6,316 nt of DNA from Clostridia bacterium (GTDB lineage Bacteria > Bacillota > Clostridia > Oscillospirales > Acutalibacteraceae). The stretch covers positions 1-6,316 of the forward strand of contig JAFZOE010000266.1 of NCBI GenBank assembly GCA_017552845.1, read 5' to 3'. The notes under the pieces were generated by a model. It was not told where the DNA came from. It made no database searches and worked only from the letters and a program-made list of their open reading frames with translations. Numbering within the stretch: position 1 is the first letter of the stretch; each line of letters opens with the position of its first letter. Shown in pieces: positions 1 through 5,825 of the stretch. Both the position numbers and the translations under genes were made by a program.

Positions 1-442
1 CTGCAAAAAACTGCAGAAGAAAATCGGCGGAGCGGTCAGCAAGGATGAAAAAACCGCGAAGATGGGCGATATCCTCGCCGCAGCGGCTTTCATCGGCATC
101 ATTTCCGCTTTCATAGCACGAGCTATCAACGGCTGCACCGTCACGACAGAAGCCGTGCTCGATGCAAACGGCAACGAGATTATCGAGGCGGGCAAGCGTC
201 TGACTCAGAAGGTCGTCACCGAATCCTCGGGCGCGCTGTCAATCCTGACGCTCATATTCGCGATAGTCTTTATGCTAATATTCATGAAGCTCTGCAAGAG
301 CGTCAAAGCTCTCGAAAAATTTGAATCATTCGCAATGCCGCTCGCAATGTTTGCCGCAATGGGCTGCGCCATCCTCTTCTCGAAGGTGCTCCCCGAAAGC
401 ATCGCAAACTTCACCTGGTATGAGATAGGGAAGGCGGTGTGA
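1..442 (+). CDS. Small integral membrane protein, 5' end cut by window edge (function unknown)
   Basis: The frame is open from position 2 to the TGA at 440-442, giving 146 visible residues. The ATG at 62 has no well-placed ribosome binding site, and the preceding 20 codons (lysine-rich, beginning CKKLQKKIGG) stay open, so I treat the gene as partial at its N terminus. Visible layout: a basic, probably cytoplasmic stretch (1-20), a membrane helix at about 24-42, a polar loop of about 35 residues (43-77), a second helix at about 78-97, a short basic linker (K96-K106), and a third helix at about 110-130. It overlaps the next gene by one base (TGATG), so the two are probably translationally coupled and may form one membrane complex. 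I do not recognise the family with confidence. A resemblance to the uncharacterised Firmicutes DUF5058-type membrane proteins is only a weak impression. Confidence 0.75.
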   Translation, partial: CKKLQKKIGGAVSKDEKTAKMGDILAAAAFIGIISAFIARAINGCTVTTEAVLDANGNEIIEAGKRLTQKVVTESSGALSILTLIFAIVFMLIFMKLCKSVKALEKFESFAMPLAMFAAMGCAILFSKVLPESIANFTWYEIGKAV

Positions 443-1194
443 TGATGGATAATAAGAGAAATTATTTTGACAGAGTCCACCTCTGGGGCGCAGTCTGGAA
501 TTACGCCGCGCTGTTTATGATGATGATGGTGCCGGTCATGATGTCAATCGTGCTTAAGACCTGGCCTTCGCTCAGCATTCTCGGCAAAGTCATCGCAACC
601 CTCGCTCCTCTTTACTGGGTAACAGGCATAATCGAAGTTGTCACCTATGTCCCGATGCTCGGCGCCGGCGGAACATACCTTTCATTTGTCACCGGCAACA
701 TTTCGAATCTTAAACTCCCCTGCGGTCTGAATGCCATGGAAAATGCTAAGGTCAGGCCGAATACCGAGGAGGGTGAAGTAATCAGCACGATTTCAATCGC
801 CGTATCCTCGCTCACAACCACGATAGTTATCGCAGTCGGCGTGCTCGTTTTTGCTCCGATTTTTTCGAGCGCGAGCGATAACCCGACTTTCAAAGCGGCC
901 TTCAGCAATGTGCTTCCCGCGCTCTTCGGCGCGCTCGGCGCAAGCTATTTTGCAAAGCACTGGAAGCTCGGCATCGCCCCGATTATCGGCGGAGTTATTG
1001 TGCTGCTCATTTCCCCGGCAACGGGCGTTGGCGTGCTGATGTTTGTAACAATCGTCATTTCGCTTGTAGCCGCGGTAATAATCCACCGCGATCTGTTTGT
1101 TCCCGTATTGAAGGGAATGAAAAATGGCAAAGCCGAAGACGTTTCTGCAGAAGAAATCAAAGATCAGCCGGAAGGAGATAATGAAGAATCATGA
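442..1194 (+). CDS. Polytopic membrane protein, unknown function, coupled to neighbours
   Basis: A 250-residue protein starting at ATG 442, which overlaps the previous stop as TGATG. GGGAAGG at 428-434 lies at a workable distance upstream. GTG 439 and ATG 445 are alternative in-frame starts. Hydrophobic segments lie at about 20-38, 47-70, 113-141, 156-171, 177-191 and 193-214, suggesting five or six membrane helices. Between the second and third lies a Gly/Asn-rich loop (about 74-112) with GAGGTYLSF, then NLKLPCGLNAMENAK, then PNTEEGEV. This looks like the conserved functional core, perhaps a re-entrant or substrate-facing loop, but that is inference. The first helix contains a run of methionines (FMMMMVPVMM). 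The C terminus (about 223-250) is acidic and probably cytoplasmic. The multi-helix form suggests a transporter, channel or membrane assembly protein. I cannot assign a family. Confidence 0.8.
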   Translation: MMDNKRNYFDRVHLWGAVWNYAALFMMMMVPVMMSIVLKTWPSLSILGKVIATLAPLYWVTGIIEVVTYVPMLGAGGTYLSFVTGNISNLKLPCGLNAMENAKVRPNTEEGEVISTISIAVSSLTTTIVIAVGVLVFAPIFSSASDNPTFKAAFSNVLPALFGALGASYFAKHWKLGIAPIIGGVIVLLISPATGVGVLMFVTIVISLVAAVIIHRDLFVPVLKGMKNGKAEDVSAEEIKDQPEGDNEES

Positions 1195-2279
1195 GAAAAG
1201 TATCGGCTGTAATTTCGCTTACTCTTGTTTTACTGTTCGCTTTATCGGCAGTTCCCTTCAAAGCAGATAAGCTCTTCACCCCCGTAACCGAAGCAAAGGC
1301 GGAAACCGAGGATGTCCTGCTGACTCTCGAGCTCTGGTCCGATACGCATATCGGTTCAAAAAACACTCAGCACTATCTTGAGAACGGCGTTGACACCATC
1401 AATTCGGAAGAAAACAAAGCCGACGGCATCATCGTTTCGGGCGATCTGACTACCGACGGCGCAGAGAGCGAATACAGAACTTTTTATGAAATAATGTCAA
1501 AAATCAACGGTCCGAAGCTTGTCACTGCCAACGGCAACCACGATTACGGCCAGACCAAGCCCAGAGATGAACACAGACCCGTAGCAATCCGCTACCGCAA
1601 CCGCTATGTCGGCGTTGACACTCAAAAGGATTATTACAGCACCGATATCAACGGATATAAAGTAATCGTCCTCGGTGACGAGGGCAGCAAATTCAACAGC
1701 ATGGTTATCAGCGACACTCAGCTTGAATGGCTCGGCGAAGAGCTGGCTGAGGGCGCAAAAGACGGAAAGCCCTGCTTCGTAGTCTGCCACTGGCCCCTCA
1801 AGGGCGACCACGGCGAATGGTTCCTCTGGCCGATTATTCCCGGCGGCCACGTTGATTCCAAGCCCAGCAAAAAGATAAGATCAATGCTTGAGCATTATAA
1901 TAATGTATTCTATATCAGCGGACACCTTCACGCAGGTCTCAACGGCGAACTCGCCCGCAGATTGTTCAATTCCTGCTGCGTAAAGGAAAAGAACGGCGTA
2001 ACTTATATAAGCGTCCCCTGCTTCGGCGAGGGCAACCGTTTCGGCGTCAGCGAAGAGGGAACGGGCATGCACGTAACGCTCACCAAAGATAAACTCCTCA
2101 TCGAAGGCAAGAATTATCTGACGGGTCAGAAATACAGCAAATACGTCTATGAAATCGGCATTTCGAATTACAATCCTGCTGAGAATACCCCGGCTGAGCC
2201 CGTAGCACCCGAAACGCCCGATGCTCCGCAGAGCATTGAGCTTCCCGAGCCCGACAAAACCGATAACATCGCGGCATAA
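1191..2279 (+). CDS. Secreted calcineurin-like metallophosphoesterase
   Basis: A 362-residue protein. The start at ATG 1191 overlaps the previous stop (ATGA), and an in-frame TGA at 1182-1184 rules out anything earlier. AAGGAG at 1172-1177 is 13 bases upstream, which is long, so coupling to the upstream gene probably helps initiation. The N terminus is a signal peptide: basic MRK, hydrophobic core about 4-21, and a possible signal peptidase site after A35-K36-A37, so the enzyme should act outside the membrane. All calcineurin-fold metal-site motifs are present in order: D51-x-H53 (SDTHIG), G84-D85, G115-N116-H117-D118, H200 (CHWP) and G244-H245-x-H247. This predicts a two-metal phosphodiesterase or phosphomonoesterase. 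The substrate is unknown; cyclic nucleotides, nucleotides and phospholipid head groups are all possible for this fold. The last 40 residues (323-362) are proline- and acid-rich, a probable flexible tail. It is the last gene of the operon and is followed by a terminator. Confidence 0.9.
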   Translation: MRKVSAVISLTLVLLFALSAVPFKADKLFTPVTEAKAETEDVLLTLELWSDTHIGSKNTQHYLENGVDTINSEENKADGIIVSGDLTTDGAESEYRTFYEIMSKINGPKLVTANGNHDYGQTKPRDEHRPVAIRYRNRYVGVDTQKDYYSTDINGYKVIVLGDEGSKFNSMVISDTQLEWLGEELAEGAKDGKPCFVVCHWPLKGDHGEWFLWPIIPGGHVDSKPSKKIRSMLEHYNNVFYISGHLHAGLNGELARRLFNSCCVKEKNGVTYISVPCFGEGNRFGVSEEGTGMHVTLTKDKLLIEGKNYLTGQKYSKYVYEIGISNYNPAENTPAEPVAPETPDAPQSIELPEPDKTDNIAA

Positions 2280-2287
2280 ATAATTAA

Positions 2288-2315
2288 GGCAGTGCTGATG
2301 CACTGCCTCTTTTTT
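2288..2315 (+). terminator. Rho-independent terminator of the three-gene operon
   Basis: A perfect 8-bp stem, GGCAGTGC (2288-2295) with GCACTGCC (2300-2307), has a TGAT loop and is followed by TCTTTTTT (2308-2315). It starts eight bases after the phosphoesterase stop codon. The T tract overlaps the stop codon of the convergent M3 peptidase gene (TTA on the plus strand at 2314-2316). Read from the minus strand, the hairpin is followed by TTAATTATTT, so it may also terminate the peptidase transcript, though less strongly. Confidence 0.9.
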
Positions 2316-4008
2316 ATATCTTTGCTTTTAATTCTTCGACGTGTCTTTCGGCAAATTCCGCCGCCTGTTTCACCGTATCCTCATCAAGCGGGCAGGGAAT
2401 TCCGGCGCGCTCCAGCGTCTCAAAATATCCGTATTTTCCGCCTATGGAACAGAGTGTCAGATAATCCTGCCAGGCATCGCCGCCCTCGGTCTGTTTCCTA
2501 TAAAGATGAAATGCGCCGAGCTGGGCGAGAGCGTAATCGATATAATAGAACGGATAGAGGAAAATATGCTGTTTCTGCATCCAGAATCCGCCGCTCTCAA
2601 GGAATTCGTTGCCGTCATAACTGCGCCAGGGCATATATTTCTTTTCGATTTCCTTCCAGAATCTGCGCCAGTCCGCGGGAGTTGAGCCGGGATTCTCAAA
2701 GACGCGGTGCTGGAATTCATCAACAGAAACAAGATAGGGAATCGTGCGGAAAGCAGAGCAGAAATGAGCGTATCTGTATTTATCCGCCTTTTCCCCGAAA
2801 AACTTCTCCATATAAGGATAGGCAAAATGCTCCATTGACATCGAGTGAATCTCGTTGATTTCGCTGGTTGAGCCCGCGAGCTCGGCAACCGGCAGACGCC
2901 TTGAAGCATAATAAAACTGGAAAGCATGGCCCGCCTCGTGAGTCAGCACATCCACATCGGCAGAAGTGCCGTTGAAATTAGAAAAAATAAACGGCGCATT
3001 GTATTCGAGCAGAGTCGTGCAGTAGCCGCCCAGATGTTTACCCTCGCGGGTTTCGAGGTCAAAGAGCTCATGTTCCGTCATGAATTCAAAGAATTGCTTC
3101 GTCTCGGGCGAAAGGTCAGAATACATTTCGCGGGCCTTTTCAACCAGCTCGGCAGGTGTGCCCTCCGGCTTGGCGTTGCCGTCAGGAAAAACAAGCGCTT
3201 CATCATACCAGCTGAGCTTTTCGAGTCCGAGCCGCTCCGCCTGCTCTTTATACATTTTTTCGCAGACGGGAACTATATATTTCCTGACCGCCTCGCGGAA
3301 TTGCGCGGCCTTAGCCGCATCGTAATCGTATCTGCCGCGCGAGGGATAGATATAGTCAATGTAGCTCTCATAGCCGAGCTTTTTCGCTATTGAACAGCGC
3401 AGACGGACCATCTTGCCGTATTGTTCTTCCAGAGTCGGCGCAATCTTTTCATAGAGCTTCGCCCATTCGGCGAATGCCGCCTGTCTCTCGGCGCGGTCGG
3501 TCGACTGCATGTGCCTGAGCAGGCCGTAAAAATTGCATTTTTCTCCCATAAATTCTACAGAGCAGTCCGCCGCGGCCTTTGAATAGGCGGTGCAGAGATT
3601 ATTCTCTTTCACGGTCGCGGGAATAATCGCAGCCTTCTGCAGTTTCATCTGCATTTCGGCGTTTCTGAAAAGGTGCGAGCCGTATTCCTTCTCAAAATCG
3701 GTGCGGAAGGGACTCGCGAGCAGTGCTTCTATGCAGCCCTTCAATACGGGCATCAGCATCGGGAGCGCCGTATTGAAAAACTTCATTTCCTTCTCATAGA
3801 AAACGTCTTTAGTGTTTATCGTGTTTCTTATCTGGGCAGTGACATACTGAGTGCCCGCTTTGAATATAATTTCGTGAAAACGCAGGAAAACCTCATTTGC
3901 CTGCTCATAAGTCTCCGCTTTTTTGAATTCTCTTTTGCATTTCAGCAATGAGGTAACAAGCTGCGCTGCCTTCGGTCTCTCATATTTTATATCTCTGAAT
4001 TTTTCCGT
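2314..4008 (-). CDS. M3-family zinc oligoendopeptidase (PepF-like)
   Basis: An M3-family metallopeptidase, predicted to cut short peptides in the cytoplasm; no signal peptide is seen. Counting from codon 4008, the protein has 564 residues, about the usual length for this family. The zinc site is the HEAGH motif at H357-E358-x-x-H361, with E386 (in INEIHSM) as the likely third ligand, 29 residues after the first His as in thimet-type enzymes. A C-terminal aromatic block (about 481-496, HIFLYPFYYIDYALAQ) matches the substrate-binding region of the family. Start choice: the first standard start is TTG 3948, but it has no ribosome binding site and would drop an upstream in-frame segment, FRDIKYERPKAAQL, that resembles the conserved family N terminus. 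AAGGGAG at 4017-4023 sits 8 bases before an in-frame ACG at 4006-4008, exactly where ATG is expected. No ATG, GTG or TTG lies in frame between the TAA at 4030-4032 and 3948. Initiation may use ACG (or ATA 4014), or the base may be an error or mutation. If TTG 3948 is used, the protein is 544 residues. Confidence 0.9.
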   Translation of the reverse strand, partial: TEKFRDIKYERPKAAQLVTSLLKCKREFKKAETYEQANEVFLRFHEIIFKAGTQYVTAQIRNTINTKDVFYEKEMKFFNTALPMLMPVLKGCIEALLASPFRTDFEKEYGSHLFRNAEMQMKLQKAAIIPATVKENNLCTAYSKAAADCSVEFMGEKCNFYGLLRHMQSTDRAERQAAFAEWAKLYEKIAPTLEEQYGKMVRLRCSIAKKLGYESYIDYIYPSRGRYDYDAAKAAQFREAVRKYIVPVCEKMYKEQAERLGLEKLSWYDEALVFPDGNAKPEGTPAELVEKAREMYSDLSPETKQFFEFMTEHELFDLETREGKHLGGYCTTLLEYNAPFIFSNFNGTSADVDVLTHEAGHAFQFYYASRRLPVAELAGSTSEINEIHSMSMEHFAYPYMEKFFGEKADKYRYAHFCSAFRTIPYLVSVDEFQHRVFENPGSTPADWRRFWKEIEKKYMPWRSYDGNEFLESGGFWMQKQHIFLYPFYYIDYALAQLGAFHLYRKQTEGGDAWQDYLTLCSIGGKYGYFETLERAGIPCPLDEDTVKQAAEFAERHVEELKAKI

Positions 4009-4016
4009 ATTTATCT

Positions 4017-4023
4017 CTCCCTT
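4017..4023 (-). promoter_or_regulatory. Ribosome binding site pointing to the ACG start of the M3 peptidase
   Basis: On the minus strand AAGGGAG (4023 down to 4017) is followed by an 8-base spacer and then ACG at 4008-4006. The spacing is ideal for initiation at that codon. It is only two bases from the ATA at 4014, which is too close, and more than 60 bases from TTG 3948, which is too far. This site is the main reason to place the start at 4008 despite the non-standard codon. Confidence 0.7.
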
Positions 4024-4037
4024 CGGCTGTTACATAT

Positions 4038-4066
4038 ATAATAGATTCTTGCACGGCGGTTGTCAA
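4038..4066 (-). promoter_or_regulatory. SigmaA-type promoter of the M3 peptidase gene
   Basis: On the minus strand a perfect TTGACA -35 box (4066-4061) is followed by a 17-base spacer and a TATTAT -10 box (4043-4038). Transcription would begin near 4031, leaving a leader of only about 20-25 bases that includes the AAGGGAG ribosome binding site. The position fits a translation start near 4008 rather than at 3948. Confidence 0.8.
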
Positions 4067-4074
4067 CAATCCGC
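4056..4074. promoter_or_regulatory. Imperfect dyad over the minus-strand -35 box (possible operator)
   Basis: GCGGTTGT (4056-4063) and ACAA-T-CCGC (4066-4074) form an inverted repeat with a CA centre and one unpaired T at 4070. It covers the TTGACA box of the peptidase promoter and lies between the two divergent promoters, where a repressor or activator could bind. Part of the symmetry comes from the -35 sequence itself, so chance is a fair alternative. Confidence 0.3.
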
Positions 4075-4085
4075 ATTTATTTTTA

Positions 4086-4114
4086 TTGCATTTATCCTTT
4101 TTACAAGTTATAAT
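4086..4114 (+). promoter_or_regulatory. SigmaA-type promoter of the second metallophosphoesterase
   Basis: A perfect TATAAT -10 box at 4109-4114 is preceded by a 17-base spacer and a weak -35 match, TTGCAT, at 4086-4091. Transcription would begin near 4121, giving a leader of about 16 bases that is almost entirely ribosome binding site. The promoter diverges from the M3 peptidase promoter, with 19 bases between the two -35 boxes. Confidence 0.65.
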
Positions 4115-4123
4115 TGATATGAA

Positions 4124-4130
4124 AAGGAGG
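4124..4130 (+). promoter_or_regulatory. Strong ribosome binding site fixing the phosphoesterase start at 4137
   Basis: AAGGAGG at 4124-4130 lies 6 bases before ATG 4137. The frame is open further upstream to a TTG at 4086, but that codon is inside the promoter and lacks a ribosome binding site, so the start is 4137. Confidence 0.85.
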
Positions 4131-4136
4131 AATCCT

Positions 4137-5777
4137 ATGAGTAATAGAATCTACGGCGCGGACAATGCTCCGCTGAAAATTCAGTTCATAACCGACGTTC
4201 ACTATTATGCGCGCGAAAACGGGATTGAAGGCCCCGCCTATGAAAAGGAAGAGGCCAAGAGCCAGCAGGTCATCAAAGACAGCGACCTCGTTATCAAAAA
4301 GGGCTTTGACATGCTCTGCGAGGATAACTCGACCGATATTGTCGTTCTCGCAGGCGATACTACGCGAAACGGCGAATACACCTCCCACGAAGGAATAATC
4401 GCACTCCTGCGCGAGCTCAAGGAAAAGGGCAAGCGTGTCTATGTCATCACCGCCACCCACGATTACAGGGGCGACGGCAAGGGCAGGGGCTTCAGCGGCG
4501 ACGAGGTTGTCGGAGTCCCCGCGGTTGCCGACAGGCACGATCTCTGGGATATGTATTATGATTTCGGCCCGAGCGAGGCGATTTCTTATCATAAGGAATC
4601 AATGTGCTATGTCGTTCAGCTCGCGCCCGGTTACCGCCTTTTTGCGCTCAATGACGATACGAATTACAAGGGCGAAAACGGCGGAGGCTCGGGATTCTCC
4701 GACTCCTGCATGGAGTGGATTCTCGAACAGCTTGAGGACGCGAAAAAGAATGACCAGTATGTAATCGCGATGACGCATCATCCGATGGTCTCCCCCTCTC
4801 CGTTTTATTCAATAATCGGCAAGGGAGATATGCAGAAGAATCATGAGACCACCCGCGAGATTTTCGCTGATGCAGGTCTTCACTGCATGCTGACCGGCCA
4901 CACCCATATCCACGATATAAGCTATGTAACTACGGCGAAGGGCAACCGTTTCTATGATATTTCCTGCTCCGCTCTCATAGGCTGCCCGCCGAATTACAGA
5001 AACGTCACCTTTGACCCGAAGAACGCAAAGATCGATGTAGAGACAATCACGATAACCGATGTCCCCGGCGTTGATACCAAGGGCGAGCCCTTTGATAAAT
5101 ATATGGAGGGGTTCTTCTTCGGCATGATAAGGCGCGTGGTCTGGGCTATGGGCTATGACATTGACAAGCTCGCGGAGATGACTCCCGCTTTCTCAATTCC
5201 GGGCGAAAAAGTGCTTAAACTCCGCCATATCATAAAGCCCGTCGGCAAGTTTCTCAATAAGCTCACCTTCAAAAAGATATGGAAAATATCAAAGAAGGAA
5301 TGCGGTCTAAAAAAGGCCGATATTGCAGACATAGCCGATAACAAAGTGGTTGATTTCATAGTCGGACTTGTCAGGAATCTCTACTGCGGCGATTCGCCCT
5401 ATTCACCCGATACCAGGGAATATAAGCTCACCTGCGGTTTTCTGAATATAATCGACAGCTTCCTGAATACGATTCACCTGCCGATAGGCAAATTCCTCAA
5501 GGGCGCAAAGAGCGTAAGATCACTGGTTGAGCCGCTTCTCTGGAATGACGGCTACTGCGATGCGAAGGCAACTCTGCCGCTCTATCCGATTTACGGTGAC
5601 GATAACCCCGCCCCCGCAGAAATGTTTGAAACAAAAGAGTTCACCGATACGGTCAGAAATAGCCGCAAAGGTCCGCTCATTCTCATCCTGCTGATTCTCG
5701 CCGCTCTCCTGCTGCTCGGAATCATCGCCGGCATTATCGCGCTGATAGTTATCGGAATCATAGCGCTGGTGAAATAA
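4137..5777 (+). CDS. Calcineurin-like metallophosphoesterase with C-terminal membrane anchor
   Basis: A 546-residue protein starting at ATG 4137 behind a strong ribosome binding site. The N-terminal half is a calcineurin-fold phosphoesterase: D20-x-H22 (TDVHYY), G73-D74 (AGDTT), A106-T107-H108-D109 in the place of GNHD, H214-H215-P216 (THHP) and G254-H255-x-H257 (GHTHIH). The Asn that normally binds metal in the third motif is Thr here; the catalytic His is kept. There is no N-terminal signal peptide. Residues about 295-510 have no assignable domain; they include a basic stretch (about 360-395, rich in Lys) that might contact phospholipid or nucleic acid. Residues 513-545 are a continuous hydrophobic segment of Leu, Ile, Ala and Gly after R510-K511, long enough for one tilted helix or a short hairpin. 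This suggests a tail-anchored enzyme facing the cytoplasm, unlike the secreted phosphoesterase upstream. The gene is monocistronic with its own promoter and ends at a hairpin. The substrate is unknown. Confidence 0.88.
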   Translation: MSNRIYGADNAPLKIQFITDVHYYARENGIEGPAYEKEEAKSQQVIKDSDLVIKKGFDMLCEDNSTDIVVLAGDTTRNGEYTSHEGIIALLRELKEKGKRVYVITATHDYRGDGKGRGFSGDEVVGVPAVADRHDLWDMYYDFGPSEAISYHKESMCYVVQLAPGYRLFALNDDTNYKGENGGGSGFSDSCMEWILEQLEDAKKNDQYVIAMTHHPMVSPSPFYSIIGKGDMQKNHETTREIFADAGLHCMLTGHTHIHDISYVTTAKGNRFYDISCSALIGCPPNYRNVTFDPKNAKIDVETITITDVPGVDTKGEPFDKYMEGFFFGMIRRVVWAMGYDIDKLAEMTPAFSIPGEKVLKLRHIIKPVGKFLNKLTFKKIWKISKKECGLKKADIADIADNKVVDFIVGLVRNLYCGDSPYSPDTREYKLTCGFLNIIDSFLNTIHLPIGKFLKGAKSVRSLVEPLLWNDGYCDAKATLPLYPIYGDDNPAPAEMFETKEFTDTVRNSRKGPLILILLILAALLLLGIIAGIIALIVIGIIALVK

Positions 5778-5782
5778 AAAAC

Positions 5783-5809
5783 ACGGCTTGCAGATTATCT
5801 GCAAGCCGT
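5783..5809. terminator. Bidirectional rho-independent terminator between convergent genes
   Basis: A perfect 12-bp stem, ACGGCTTGCAGA (5783-5794) with TCTGCAAGCCGT (5798-5809), has a TTA loop. On the minus strand it is followed by GTTTTTTATTT (the A run at 5776-5781 read in reverse), an excellent terminator for the M28 peptidase gene that stops at 5826. On the plus strand the tail is TTGCTATTTC, which is weaker, so termination of the phosphoesterase transcript there is less certain. Confidence 0.85.
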
Positions 5810-5825
5810 TTGCTATTTCAATAAA

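Noticed and set aside
62..442. Treating ATG 62 as the true start of the first gene.
   Set aside because: There is no ribosome binding site at a usable distance, and the frame stays open to the window edge with plausible coding composition.
1181..1270. A 29-codon out-of-frame reading frame (ATG AAG AAT ...) just after the AAGGAG at 1172-1177, overlapping the start of the secreted phosphoesterase.
   Set aside because: The spacer to this ATG is only 3 bases, the peptide shows no feature of interest, and the overlapping frame encodes a clear signal peptide.
2292..2858. A long plus-strand open frame opposite the M3 peptidase, plus other plus-strand frames at 2341-2685, 2926-3393 and 3673-3951.
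   Set aside because: They lie antisense to a gene with clear M3 catalytic motifs, have no ribosome binding sites, and their composition is what a GC-biased antisense frame gives.
4086..4136. An upstream TTG start adding 17 residues (MHLSFLQVIIDMKRRNP) to the second phosphoesterase, which might look like a signal peptide.
   Set aside because: The codon falls in the -35 box, has no ribosome binding site, and the strong AAGGAGG at 4124-4130 serves ATG 4137.
4101..4592. A 163-codon minus-strand frame opposite the second phosphoesterase, and a 94-codon one at 5520-5804.
   Set aside because: Both are antisense to a gene with clear motifs, and the first also runs across the promoter and ribosome binding site of that gene.
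1191..5777. The two metallophosphoesterases as a tandem duplication.
   Set aside because: They differ in length, topology, motif details and C-terminal regions, and I see no extended similarity between them beyond the shared fold motifs.
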